The position numbers were made by a program, and so were the translations under genes. Of a stretch of DNA of 64,000 nt, positions 33,980 to 46,200 are shown piece after piece. This DNA comes from Alopecurus myosuroides (lineage: Eukaryota > Streptophyta > Magnoliopsida > Poales > Poaceae). The notes under the pieces are model-generated. The model was not told the DNA's origin and made no database searches. It was given only the letters and a program-made list of their open reading frames with translations. Position 1 is the stretch's first letter, and the number at the start of each line of letters is the position of its first letter. The DNA lies in assembly GCA_028641055.1 (NCBI GenBank), contig CM054063.1, positions 175,446,697-175,510,696 of the forward strand, written 5' to 3'.

Positions 33980-34702
33980 GTAAAAAAAGAAGGGAACCGT
34001 ATAAAAATGGGAACACTAAATTAGTATGAATTTTGTGTTCGTGTTTTAATTATTGAAATTACTATCAAGCTAGGAGCCTGCATAAGGTACTTAATTTGTA
34101 ACTGTAACTTTTTATTCAGGTAGTAATCTTGTGCGGCGACGATAATACTCCATGTTTCTAGTTTACTAGAAGGAAAGACGCGCGTTGATGTGCCCGCTCC
34201 CTTATAACCGAGAAATAATGAAGCGGTGTAGAGAAATCATAGAAACCACTTTATAAACACCGAACGAATACTTATGAGGTAGAATAATGTATTTTACACA
34301 GCTCATATTCCTATCCCTGGATATAGTACAATCAACATGGAAAATCTAGCCGATCAAGCACCGAAATCTCCATATCATGTAGAAGTTCAGCCAGCAGAAA
34401 AAAAGGGCGATCCATAAGCGAGTAGGGTTTACGTCCCATCCCCGTTGACATCACTGCTTCGTCCCACCTCTGATGGCCCTTCAGAACCTAAATCCTATAA
34501 ATATCGATGAAGTAAACATAAACTTCAAAATAACAAAAGAAGATAACAATTTTAACACGAGATTAAAGGATGTGTGAACTTTTGCTACAATATCAGAAAT
34601 CGAAATAGACATGTACAAGGAAATGTATTCCACCAAAATGTCACATTACGGAAAATTCACCTTCACAGAGCAAGACACTGCATATGTTCCTGACAAACTC
34701 GT
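33980..34702. other. Unassigned AT-rich spacer
   Basis: No gene, repeat or terminus was recognised. Confidence 0.3.
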
Positions 34703-35309
34703 CTAAGCCAAGCCACGACCCGCTGGTCTTGCTGAGAACACCCCGTACCACACGCCCAGGAATAGGCTGAACAGCAGGAACGCTACCCATATCGACTGAT
34801 GCAGTTCTGCAGCCTGGTAGCCTCGGCCACCGTGCTCAACACCGCCTTGCCGATGGTTGATGCCCTCGAGGGCCGCCTGCGCACGCTCGTGCCGTGCGGC
34901 ACAACACCTCCTCTGACTCCGTGTCGAAGGGGGACGGAGGGGCTCGCAAGGCGGAGTCAAGAGGCGCCGGTGATGATGCTTGGAACAACGTCGTGGTCCC
35001 GACGCCATTGGTGAGGCCGAACGTGTACTGGAGGAGCTCGGCGACAGAGTAGATTAGAAGGTGGGGAGGTCGTTCCTCCTGCCCGTGGGGGATTCTATCC
35101 AACAAAACAAATGAAGGGAGAAGAGGAAACCTACACACGCGACGATGGGATGTAACCAAGCGATCACCCACGGAACTGACCCAACAACTGGCCGACAAAG
35201 CAGAGACACAATTGCAGCCTATGCAGCCAAGCAGATCCACACGAAAAAAGCAGTGGCTGACATGCGGGCCTGTGGGAGGACACACCACAGAGCTCCAATT
35301 CCTCGGCAA
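34703..35309 (-). pseudogene. Unrecognised gene fragment with a C-terminal membrane segment
   Basis: Two overlapping minus-strand frames together look like one decayed gene. The first (35309-34836) contains SVAELLQYTFGLTNGVGTTT and FDTESEEVLCRTARACA. The second (to 34703) continues with ALEGINHRQGGVEHGGRGYQ and ends with VAFLLFSLFLGVWYGVF, a hydrophobic segment long enough to span a membrane. The frame change near 34880 suggests an indel. I do not recognise the family. It might be a retro-copied or truncated host gene. Confidence 0.35.
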
Positions 35310-36103
35310 TTAGGTAAGGAAAGGATGTGGAACATCCATGGTTTCTGAATTTTTAATTCATGTGGATCATCTTCATGCAATTGCTTACTACATTGTTAGA
35401 AATCTGTCGAGAATAAGCACATAGATGATAACATTTGCAAGTACCTTTACAACATCCACTATTCCCGCTTTTGACTACTTTAGCTTCCCCTAATTTTTTT
35501 GATGAATTTGTACCCAAATCCAGTTGTAGAAAAACTAGAAGGTTGTAATATGGCAGCAAGTTTAATGGATATCTTCATTGTTCATGACCAGGATTTGCTC
35601 CTTTGTCCTTCAGGCAAACAAGCAGAGAAAAACTTAGAATGAACACAGTATCGAAGGAGAAAAACTATGGAATAGGGCCTCCAGAAAGCTCCTCGTTGCA
35701 GTATTTGCGACCACACCGAGGATGGCTAAAAGCATCTCTAACAAACCCCTTAAGAGGGAACCTTTTAAACATGGATAAAGGCTGCGACACACATGTTTTA
35801 AAGTGCGGATTTGCTCCACGCAGAACAGAAACCGTAAATTGATCTGATAATTTAAATTTTAACTTCGTGGGAGATAGATTACGTACTAGTTCATCGGGTT
35901 TATCAAGGATTAGCAAGAAACACTCGCCATTTTGTGATAATGATAACTAGAAAAATCTAAATAGCATTGTCCTAAACCCTGACTAAGGCCAAAATCGACT
36001 CACCGGAGCCCTAGGGTATGGCGGCGCTATCGTCGTAACTCGATCACTCTTTGTCGAAGCTAATGTCGACGAAGACGGACTTCTGCATGTTGTTCTCGCG
36101 CTC
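35310..36103. other. Spacer with a buried inverted-repeat arm (35731-35753)
   Basis: There is no gene. AGCATCTCTAACAAACCCCT starts at 35731 and is matched in inverse orientation at 53266-53288, beyond the large retrotransposon. The two may be ends of an older element. Confidence 0.4.
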
Positions 36104-36498
36104 CTAGTCCGCTTTCTTCTCCCTGAGCTCGCGACCGTTGAGGCCTTGTTCTAATAGGAGGTCATCGAGCTCCATGGCGAGGCAGCGGCGCTTCTTGTCT
36201 TCTTCTTCCTTCCGCCCGGTGCACGCCAGCAGCATGGTAGTGATGGTGTCCATGGCTTCATCGGGGACGAAGTCATCGAGCCCAATGGCGCCGGTGAAGT
36301 GCCCCGGATTATACTCCTCAAACTCGTGATCCTCCTCTCTCTTCAGCACCGGCAGTGGCGCGTGATGGAGGAGCTCCCCGCTCTGAAGGATCTATCCACC
36401 TCGTATTAGGGCGCGCGGCGACGGTCGAACTCCTCGACCTCGTGGCGATGGTGGGATGGCGGCGGCAACAAGGCCTTGTTCATCCACTATCAAGCGCT
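36104..36498 (-). pseudogene. Degenerate ORF, C-terminal part, split by the chromovirus
   Basis: On the minus strand the ORF that starts at 53130 (MNYDTFLIDFSPP, then MRPIGAYLEDVQRRC) reaches the target duplication at 52975-52979. It continues in frame from 36498 (LIVDEQGLVAAAIPPSPRG) to a stop near 36400. A second frame (36349-36104) reads EEDHEFEEYN, then DDFVPDEAMDTITTMLLAC, and is probably the original C-terminus after an indel. The family is not recognised. It may be cargo of an older element bounded by the inverted repeats at 35731 and 53266. Confidence 0.45.
36494..36498. repeat. Target-site duplication GCGCT (left)
   Basis: Identical to 52975-52979, directly outside the other end of the chromovirus. 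Confidence 0.95.
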
Positions 36499-39400
36499 TG
36501 TAACACCCCTGTTTTTAAGCCCTTGTTTAATATTAAATTAGCAAGCCTCTTAAGACTTTTTTAAGACAATTAAGTGGACAACATGTTTGTGTAGTCATGT
36601 GTATCTATGCAATATAAGTGGTGTGTTTCTTTTCACTCATTTGAGGATTTTTCCTGATGATTGATTATTGTCTGCCTGATGTTTTTCAACTGGAAACCCT
36701 AAGAAATTTCTTCTCAAAGCTTGGGGAATGCTTGATTCACTCATGATAGCATTATTTAGTCATGCCTTGACCAAGAAAACACTTTGGTTGGGATTTAAAT
36801 AGCTTTGGGAATTTATTTCCTATTTAAACTTTTAGCAGAAAAACAACATGACTAGCTGTTTTCCACACTTGTTTTCAAGAATCAAACATATTTGATTTGT
36901 TGTTTTCTTGTGGTATTATGGTTGAACATGTTATGTAGTACAACTATATGCCACTGGTTTAAATTTAGCACTTGGAAAACAATCAAATCCATGATTGTTT
37001 TCCTAGTATAAAAATATTGAAAAACCTTTTCTTTTTGGAAAACAGAAACATAGCTTTTTGGGCAGTTGTTTTCAGAGGGTTAACCAACTCTTTTTCTGGT
37101 GTACTTGTTGTTTTCTCAAACTAGATAGTACATATAACAATTGGCAACTTGAATTTCCAAAATCCAAGTTCAATTGCCCAATCAAACAGAAGCCAACTTT
37201 TGCTTCAAAACTCTGTTTTTCCAACACTTAGTGAAAATTTCACTAAGTCTTTTACTGAATTTTTTCTGAAAACTGTTTTTGGACAGAACTTTGGAGATGT
37301 TTTTCTTGAGCTACACTTGATCTTTTTGTGTGGTATTTGGTTCTAATTACTCACCTAGGATCCCTCTATATTTTCCTTGTGCTCACATGCCCGAGTGGTG
37401 CCTTAGACAAGAAGGAAAGAGGAGAGGGAGTAGGCTCGGGTAGGAAGGGGGGTGGGCAGATGGCATGGCCTAAACTCCCATGTCTCTCCACCCTAGCCCT
37501 ACTGTGGTGAATAGCAAGTTTGGCACCGCCCCTGGCTCGAGATGCAACGAGAGAAACGGCCCCCCCATCCCTCAGCTTGCCACACACGCACACGCACATG
37601 CCACCCGAAGAGCACGCCCGCGGCCCCGTGCCTACAAAGCTCCAACGGCCTTGCCGTTTCGCCACCGCACACCACACCCACCCACGCCTCCACACCCGAA
37701 AATTCAGGCCGTGCCTCGCCGTGTGCGAGCCGCACGGGCATATTTTCGCCGCCGGCCACCGCACGATCCACCGAAGGAATTCGAACAAACCCGTGCGTAA
37801 GAGCTCGTGATTCTTGCACGAGCGAACTTCCCGTACCCTTAGCAACCTCCCTGACAACCTCCGCGACCCTTTCGCTTGCAGGGGAACCCGAGCCATCGCC
37901 GCCGTGTCCGCCGTGCCGCCGCGGAGAGGAACTCGTCGCCGGGGAAACGAACGCCGCCACCACCGCGCCACCAGCCTCCCACGACCCCACCGCCTCCACG
38001 CGTCACTCCACGGGACCCCTAGGTGAGCCCTCTGCCCGCCCCATGCGTGCCCGTAAGGTGTTCGGCGCGGGTCTTGTCGCGCTAGGCGAGAGGAAGAAGA
38101 AAGAAGCGGGACCGTTGATCGCGAGATCAACGGCCACGCTTGAACGACCGTTTCCCGCGTCCCCCGCCCCCGCGCGCGCGCGCCTGGGCTGGCCTAGGAG
38201 CTAGCTGGGCCACGCGCTGCGAATCGGGCCCGTCTGGGCTAGCCCCTGTTAAAATTAAATCAAATTTTTTTTACAGATTCATACCTGTTAGCTTTTGGCC
38301 TAGGAAAAATAGCAAACAATTTTATTTGGCCTTGCCAATTTTTGTACATGTAGCCAAACAAAATCACAACCACCTCCCTTTGGCAGAATAATGTTTTGAC
38401 TTTTATTTATTTTTCTATAGCTATTTTGCCAGACAGTACCATTAAAATGGAAATGAATAGAACTTCAAAAATACAAATCATTTTTGAGCAAACTCAACTG
38501 TTTTGGAAAGCCCTTATCAATACCTACCTTTAGAATTTTAGGTTGCATCCAGGAGAGTTACCATTTGGAAATGCCATCCATTTTGGTAAAACATCAGTGA
38601 GCTATTCCAAGAATTTTAGGGGGAGTTTGAGACATTATTTTTGAGTGGGACCAATTGGAGAGGCTTTGTATTGTTAAGTACTATCACATCCTAGAAGGAT
38701 TTAATTTTTGGAGCCATAGAAAAAATTAGGGAGACAGAACAAGTTTTAGCACTTTTCTGCCTAATTTTTAATTCCTAGATCTTGTTTTGTATGCTCCTTT
38801 TGTGATATGCAAATATTGTTTTCTTGTTTGTAATGTTGTTTTCTAGTGTGTTTATGATATTTCCAAGATGTATGAACATGTTAGGATGTTTGGGTTGAGT
38901 GGTAGGATTTTTAGAATTATGTTCCATGCATAGATCTTGCTCATAGCTTATTTTCTACCTAGATTTTTGAGTAGATTTTTAGATATGTATTAGGCCTTTT
39001 TTGCTAGATTAATTTTCATGGAACCAGTACCATTTTGGTACTGTTATTTTAGTTACAACACCTCTGGTTACTTGGTGTTTGAGTTAGAATAGATTTAAAA
39101 TAGCATTGCTTAAGGTCTAGATTTTCTACTAGATTATACATGCATGCCTTTTGTTTTGTTTTCCACTATGGAAAAATATGATTCTTTGTGGTTGAAAACA
39201 GAGGATGAAATGTCCTTGTGGCATTGTTATCCTTGTGTTTTCACCTCTGTTAATTTTCCCTCAAATATTAGAAATTGCTTGAGTATCATTTGGGTGCCTA
39301 GATTTAATTCCCTCACATGTGTGGCAATTTTAGTCTAGTTTTTGCTTGTTTCATAGCTAAACTTTTTATGTTATTTTGTGGGATCCAGTAGCATTTTGGT

Positions 39401-41668
39401 ACTGATTATAGGAGTATTTTACCTCTGTTAGTTTGCACACTTGTGCCTAAAATTAACAAGTGAAGTATAAACTAGTCTAGTATTTTTTTCAAGTTTCTAC
39501 TAGTATGAGTAGGAGTTTGTGGGACTAGTTTGTTTGTTTTGAGCATTTTTAGGAATGTGACCAGAGGCTTAATAACCTCTTTGTGATCATTATGCTAGTG
39601 GAACACCCACTGGTATTTTTGGTTCATGGTGGAAAAAGGAGCTTGACTTATTGTCATAAGCCTTTTTCACCACTTGCATATTTTAGCTTATATTTTGTGT
39701 TTGCCATAGAAAGTATTGGGGGAATTTTTAGACGTCAAATTGTGTTTTATGTGACACCCTACTGTCTATTAACATGTGATTTACCCCACTGGTCCATGAT
39801 GCTCTTGACTTAAAATCATTGAGTTTCACCACACATAAACACTAGGAAAAAAGCAGATTTTTTCCACTGTGGTTTTCTTGTCTTTTTTCTTAAGGGATAA
39901 TTGAATGTCTTGATTGTTACATTTTAATTGCTTTCTGTATGTATCACTTGTAGCATTGTTTGTCTTGGTTGGCTCTGAAAGTGTGCCTTTATTTCTTTTT
40001 ACGACGTTAGAAAACGAGGAGGGAGGATTTGCTGAAGAAGGGTATTGCAACTCCTGTTACTTTCAGGACCAGGACCATCACTTGTACCAAGGCAAGCCAT
40101 CCTAATGCTTGCTGTATAAATACTTATCATTATCTATCATGCATGCTTTTCACTTCTGAAGTTTTCACAAAACTATACTCTCAAAACTATTTTTGTTGTG
40201 AATACTACTACTATTAATATTATTAGAAGAAGGAATCATATTAATAGTCAACTTGGTATTGCCAAGCCCTTAGCCACTAAATGGTATATACATACCATTA
40301 ACCAACTTAAAACTTGAGTTCTTAAATGAACTACAAAAAAATGTGTTTTTTTGTAAACAATTACCTTATGAAAGAAAAACTCCGGAGGAAGGGTGAGACC
40401 CTGTCTACCGGAAGGAGGTCATGATGGGAAATTTTCGAGAAATGTTTACAAAAGACACATAACCTAGTCTTCGCTGGACAACTATTATCGTACTGCCACT
40501 TTACCCCGATATGGGTAGGGGCTTGATTAAAAACTTGTTATGGTTAGTATGTGAGCTATCTCAAGTGCTATAGGGGATTGAATCCTCCGAACCGAAATGT
40601 CACTAGGAGTGGAGGATACGGTACATCTAAAGTGTGGGATTAATTTCCCTCCGGATGCAGCAGTTGGGCCTCCTGTCTGGGCGGTGTGCGACACGGCTTG
40701 CCGGGGAGGGGGAAACCCAATTGAAGAGATAGTCATGTTCTAGCTTGTACATAGTGGATAGTCAAGATCAGTTATCTGATGTTCTCATAGGTTGAGGACA
40801 GTCCATGGTTGTTTCATGGCGGATTCTGGATCTAGTGGAAGTGTGTACACCTCTGCAGAGTAAAACTATTTCGAGATAGCCGCGTCCTCGGATATGGACG
40901 GTTGAATGGCCATGTAGCTAGTATTGTGTCAACTTTTCAAAAGAGGTTTTGAAGGACGGCTTTGTACCTGCGAGGTACTATGGAGGAATGGTTTGGTATC
41001 TGCGAGATACTGATGAGAAGGAAACTATTACTAGAAGTTTCTGAAAAGAAAACTTTCTTTTCTAAAAAGTCTTATAAAACCTCCAAGATATGTGATATCT
41101 ATGAGAGAAAAACTACATTATTTTAAATGTTTTATCCACAAAGGACTAAACTTGATGAATCAACCATGATAAATCTTTTATCTGTCATGGGTAGCTGAAC
41201 CATATGTATGGCCTACCCACTCCACCAAATAAGCATGTATGCATTATTGTAAGCTCATAAAGGATGTCTTGTTGAGTACATTCAAATGTACTCATTTGGT
41301 TTCGCCCCTGGTATCTACTTATCAGACTATGAGGAGCCACCCCAGGAGGAGTTCTATGAGGAGGAGTTCTACGCTGATGGCCCTGCGAGTTAGGATCGTC
41401 TCCCAGTCAGCAGCCTGTAGGATGAGGCGTGACTCGGGTTCTACTACGCTATGCTTATCGTCTTCCGCTGTGTTTATTTTGAATGTCTGTCCTGTGTGAC
41501 AGTTATCAAGAACTTGGTCATGTGACCATTTATGTAAGACTCTATTATTCGTGTAATGGATGATGTATTCTGTATGCCAACTACGTATGTTGTTCACAAC
41601 TGGTTATTCTGGGATTGTGAATGAATGCATATGAGGGGTTCTGAACCTTCCGGTTTGGGGCCTCTACA
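36499..41668 (+). repeat. 5' LTR, 5170 bp
   Basis: It starts TGTAACACCCC and ends GGGGCCTCTACA. Most is AT-rich, with a GC-rich island at about 37470-38240. A TATA box (TATAAATA, 40114-40121) suggests transcription starts near 40145, giving a U3 of about 3.6 kb and R+U5 of about 1.5 kb. The ORFs in the GC-rich island occur in several frames on both strands and are probably not genes. Confidence 0.95.
40114..40121 (+). promoter_or_regulatory. Probable LTR promoter TATA box
   Basis: TATAAATA in GCTGTATAAATACTTATC is the best TATA candidate in the 3' half of the LTR. The same box is in the 3' LTR at 51420-51427. This is inference only. Confidence 0.45.
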
Positions 41669-41672
41669 AAGT

Positions 41673-41685
41673 TGGTATCAGAGCC
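41673..41685 (+). promoter_or_regulatory. Primer-binding site, initiator tRNA-Met type
   Basis: TGGTATCAGAGCC lies four bases after the 5' LTR and is complementary to the 3' end of plant initiator tRNA-Met, the usual primer of Ty3/gypsy elements. Confidence 0.9.
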
Positions 41686-41910
41686 ATCCTGACTCTAGGA
41701 GACCTTAGTTAGCATGGGCGTTAGTGTATACTCCAAAAATATAAGTTATAAATACAAAAAGATTGGATATATGACTATGTATAAAAAATATTCTCTATAT
41801 CCCACCACCTCTCTGTGTCAAACTCTACTTGCATTAAGATTGTTCTTTGCATAAACTTAAAACTTTGCACACTGAGATCTCACTTAAACTATACTTAAAA
41901 TTTTGTGTAG

Positions 41911-42867
41911 ATGGACGTGGTCATCACCGAGGCTTTCCAGTTGGGACGTCCACGTGGCGAGACTTTCCTTTTCGAGGAGAGGCTAGTAGCTATGGCTACT
42001 GTGTTGGGACGCCCACTTCCGGAGCTGCGAGGAGGTCTAGTTGACGGTGCACCTCTGGAGGGAGACTGGTACGCGGAGGTCACTATCCGTGCACCTCTGG
42101 CTAGCCCGACAGTGGAGGCCTACGTCTTTCGAGCTGTTGATCGTTCTTGGACCGAGGCAGCCGTGCGGGTGATTCAGGAGTCAGTGGCACGACTGGCACA
42201 CATTGGGGAGTACATGTTCATCGGTTCCCGGTTCGAGTTGATTGGGAGGCGCGATGAGGAGGGCATACCACTTCCTGTTGAGCCAGACACTACCACTGTT
42301 GGCCCTCACTTGGACGAGATGGAGATTCTGTTGTACCGCACTCAGCACAGGTTGGACGATCAGCGACTCGCTCACCACCTTGGCACATTGGTGCACCACA
42401 CACTGATAGCCGAGACTGACGAGCTGAGGGCTGAGCTTCAGGACAGCCAGGAGGAGAGTGGAGCACTAGCACAGCAGTTGTCTCAGTTGAGGGAGGAGTT
42501 GGAGGCCGCCACCGCGAGGAGTCGTGCCTTGGAGAGACAGCTGCGGGCCACCCGACTGAGCCGTGCTCGTCTCACCAGCAGGGTGACGGCTCTGGAGGGG
42601 GCTAACTCAGTTCTGCACACTAGGCTTCACATAGCTCGTGACGACATAGCCGCGAGAGACTCTGCCATAGAGGAGCTTGAGGAGGAGGGCGCAGAGCTCA
42701 GCAGGGAGATTGAGGAGCTCCTGCCAGTAGAGGATGTTCCGTCTGACTTGGAGGGGATGGATATGAGTGAGGCTAGCGAGCAGGATGACGATGACCTGCT
42801 TGGCGAGGAGGAGGAGGACCCTGAGGAGCGTATCTTCGAGGTTGGGGACAGTGACGACTCTGTGTAG
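41911..42867 (+). CDS. Extra ORF upstream of gag: 318-aa coiled-coil protein with acidic tail
   Basis: It is an uninterrupted ORF between the primer site and gag, in the sense direction. Residues 1-130 are a mixed globular part (GRPRGETFLFEERLVAMATV; RPLPELRGGLVDG). Residues 155-265 form a long heptad-rich coiled coil (ETDELRAELQDSQEESGALA; ARDSAIEELEEEGAELSREI). The last 50 residues are strongly acidic (EEEEDPEER). There is no zinc knuckle, protease or membrane segment. It could bind RNA, particles or host factors, but nothing in the sequence shows which. Extra ORFs are known in some plant Ty3/gypsy lineages, and this one belongs to no family I recognise. It ends 377 bp before the gag start. 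Confidence 0.8.
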   Translation: MDVVITEAFQLGRPRGETFLFEERLVAMATVLGRPLPELRGGLVDGAPLEGDWYAEVTIRAPLASPTVEAYVFRAVDRSWTEAAVRVIQESVARLAHIGEYMFIGSRFELIGRRDEEGIPLPVEPDTTTVGPHLDEMEILLYRTQHRLDDQRLAHHLGTLVHHTLIAETDELRAELQDSQEESGALAQQLSQLREELEAATARSRALERQLRATRLSRARLTSRVTALEGANSVLHTRLHIARDDIAARDSAIEELEEEGAELSREIEELLPVEDVPSDLEGMDMSEASEQDDDDLLGEEEEDPEERIFEVGDSDDSV

Positions 42868-43244
42868 TCACAGCCTCCTCACCCTTAGCACTTGATGCTG
42901 GTCTAGATGCTAGATAAGTATGCTAGATCGTTTTGCTAGTAGTAGCCTTGCGATGACCCCACCAATCGCACCCCTTGTAGCTCGATGAAGCCTTCCTTGT
43001 AAGATATGGCTTGTAATGTGTGTGTGTAATGTCAAAGACTCTGTTTAAGTTGTGTGATGAATGGAATGTTCTGCTTGTTTCCTTGATGATTGTCACTGTT
43101 TGGCGTTCTTTTCATCCATGTTTGCGACTGCCCCGCTCTTGTTTTTGAAACATATCACTCGTATTCCTTTTTCTTATGTTAAAGGTACTGGGTTTTCAAA
43201 AACAAGAATATACTTCTAAAACTTACACATGTTTTCACTTCAGA

Positions 43245-46200
43245 ATGGCACCTCGTCGCGAACCCCCACCGCCACCACCACCCACAGTGGAGGCATTGTT
43301 GGCCCTGCTGATGGAAGATCGCCAGGCCAGCCGAGATGAGAGTGCAGCTACCATTACCGCTCTGCAACAACTAGCTGCTGCCGCCAACAATAATGGCAAT
43401 GGCAATGGTGCTCGCTCGAGACTGAGAGACTTTCAGCACACAAACCCCCCAATCTTCACTAGGATTGTGGAGCCTCTCGATGCTGACGACTGGCTCCGCA
43501 CCATTGCAAACAAACTGGAAGTTGCTGCAGTTGAGGAAAATGATAAGGTCCTGTTTGCCTCCCATTTCCTTGCTGGTCCTGCCAGGACTTGGTGGGAGAC
43601 TACACGTGAGACTGTTGTTGCTGGTCACGTGTTCAACTGGGAGGATTTCTCTGCGAGATTCCGCAAGTATCACATTCCCCAAGGAATGATGACACTTATG
43701 CGGGAGAAATTTCTGAAGCTAAGGCAGGGAAGTATGCCTGTGTCTGAATACTGGGAGAATTTCACTACTCTGTCCAGGTATGCACAGGATGATATCAATA
43801 CTGATGATAAGAAGAAGGAGAGGTTCTTAAATGGGCTGGATGATGAGCTCCAGTGCGCTCTAGTGGTGGTTCCATTCCAGGACTTGGAGACCCTTGCAAA
43901 TGCCGCTATGGTGCTAGAGCACAAGCGGAAAGCTGCTGATGAAAACCGCAAGAGGAAAATGACTGTGCATGGAGGACCTAGTGCTCAAAGGACTCGCAAC
44001 ACTCCGTATGCGAGGCCACCATCCCACAAGGCGCCTGCTTATGCACCCCGCCCCAACCACAACTATGCACCAAGGCCCAACAACTACAACCCCAACTATG
44101 CACCAAAGTACGGAGGAAATAGCTATGGTGGTAACCATGGTAATCATTCTGGGAATACTCATGGAAACCGCTATGGAGGCAACAATGGTGGAAATGGGAA
44201 CAACTCCAACAATGCTCCCAAACCAAACCCAAGCCCAAAGCCTTCTGGAGGTTGCTTTGCCTGTGGAAAGGAAGGTCACTTTGCTCGTGAGTGCCCCACC
44301 AGAGCTACTGCCACAGCCCAGCCTACTGCAACCAAGATGAACCATGGCCCTTCCACTGGACGGCAGAATAGGATGAAGGGACACCTGAACCACGTCACTG
44401 CTGCAGAAGCTCAGGAGGCACCAGACATGGTGATGGGTACGTTTCCTGTCAACTCGGTGCCAGCCGCAGTACTGTTTGATTCTGGTGCATCGCATTCCTT
44501 TGTCACTAAACCTTTTGCTGAGAAAAGTGGTATGAAGCATTCCTGTATGGACAACCCTATGTTAGTACAAATACCTGGGGATAGTACTAAAGCCAACCTA
44601 ATTTGCAATGAAGTACCAGTAGAAATACAAGGGAAAACTTTTCATGCTGATCTTATAGTGCTGGGATCCAAAGGGATAGAAGTGGTACTCGGTATGAACT
44701 GGATGGCCAAGTATAAGGGGGTTATTGACTTCACTAAGAAATCAATTGAAATGATCTCTGAGGATGGGGAAAGGGTTGCGTACACTGCAACTAAACCTTC
44801 ATCACAAGTTCACTGCCACACTGGTATAGCCCGCCCTGACCTTGAGGAAGTCCCGGTCGTTTGTGAATATCCGGATGTTTTTCCTGAAGAGTTACCCGGT
44901 ATGCCCCCAGATCGGGATATCGAGTTTGTGATCGAGTTAGTGCCCGGAACTGGACCCATAGCACAGAAACCTTATCGGATGAACCCAAAGGAATTAGATG
45001 AGTTGAAGACCCAGCTGGATGATATGTTGAGAAAAGGTTTGATTCGCCCTAGTGCATCGCCTTGGGGATCTCCGATCATTTTTGTGGAAAAACGGGACGG
45101 TACCACTCGTTTATGTGTGGACTACCGCAAGTTGAATGATGTTACCATCAAGAACAAATACCCGTTGCCCAAAATTGAAGACCTGTTTGACCAGCTGAAT
45201 GGGGCCGTAATCTTCTCGAAGATCGATCTTCGGACTGGTTATCACCAATTGAAAGTCCGTGATACCGATATTCCCAAGACTGCTTTCACCACTCGTTACG
45301 GGTTGTATGAATACACCGTGATGTCCTTTGGTCTAACCAATGCCCCTGCCTATTTCATGAATCTCATGAATAAGGTATTCATGGATTTTCTAGACAAGTT
45401 TGTCGTGGTGTTTATTGACGACATTCTCATATATTCTCGGAGTGAGGAAGAACACGAAGAACATCTGAGAATTGTGCTCGGAACACTTCGTGAGCATCAA
45501 TTGTATGCTAAGTTTAGTAAATGTCAATTCTGGTTGACGGAAGTCGGGTTTCTTGGACATGTAGTATCTGCGGGAGGAATATCTGTTGACCCTACTCTAG
45601 TTCAGTCTGTGGAGAAGCGTGCTGCTCCAACCAACCAGACTGAAGTCAGATCCTTTCTGGGTTTGGCAGGATATTACTGCAAGTTTGTTCAGGGATTCTC
45701 GAGTATAGCCAGACCCCTCACCCAGTTGCTCAAGAAGGATAGCAAGTTTCTATGGACGGACAAGTGTGAAGAGAGTTTCAATGAGTTAAAACATCGACTT
45801 GTGACCGCTCCAATCCTTATTATGCCGGATATCACCAAGAATTTCGACGTATATTGTGACGCTTCTAAGCTTGGTCTTGGAAGCGTACTTATGCAAGAAG
45901 GGAAAGTGATATCTTTCATATCCCGCCAGTTGAGACCCCACGAGTTGAATTACCCCACTCATGACTTAGAGCTTGCTGCTGTCGTGCATGCCCTCAAAAC
46001 ATGGCGACACTTTCTTATGGGAAGAAGAGTGGAAATTTACACGGATCATAAGAGTTTAAAGTATATCTTTACTCAACGTGAGCTCAACATGAGGCAGCGC
46101 CGCTGGATTGAGCTCATTAAAGATTATGATCTGAGTATTCATTATCACCCTGGGAAGGCAAATGTAGTTGCGGATGCTCTTAGTCGAGAGCCGGCCTCTC

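Noticed and set aside
37366..38130. 254-aa minus-strand ORF in the 5' LTR (and its copy at 48672-49436) as a gene
   Set aside because: It sits in a GC-rich island where several frames are open on both strands, has no recognisable domain, and the copies differ only as the LTRs do. I kept the island as a finding rather than a gene.
41673..41685. tRNA gene at the TGGTATCAGAGCC motif
   Set aside because: It is a primer-binding site complementary to the tRNA 3' end. No cloverleaf surrounds it.
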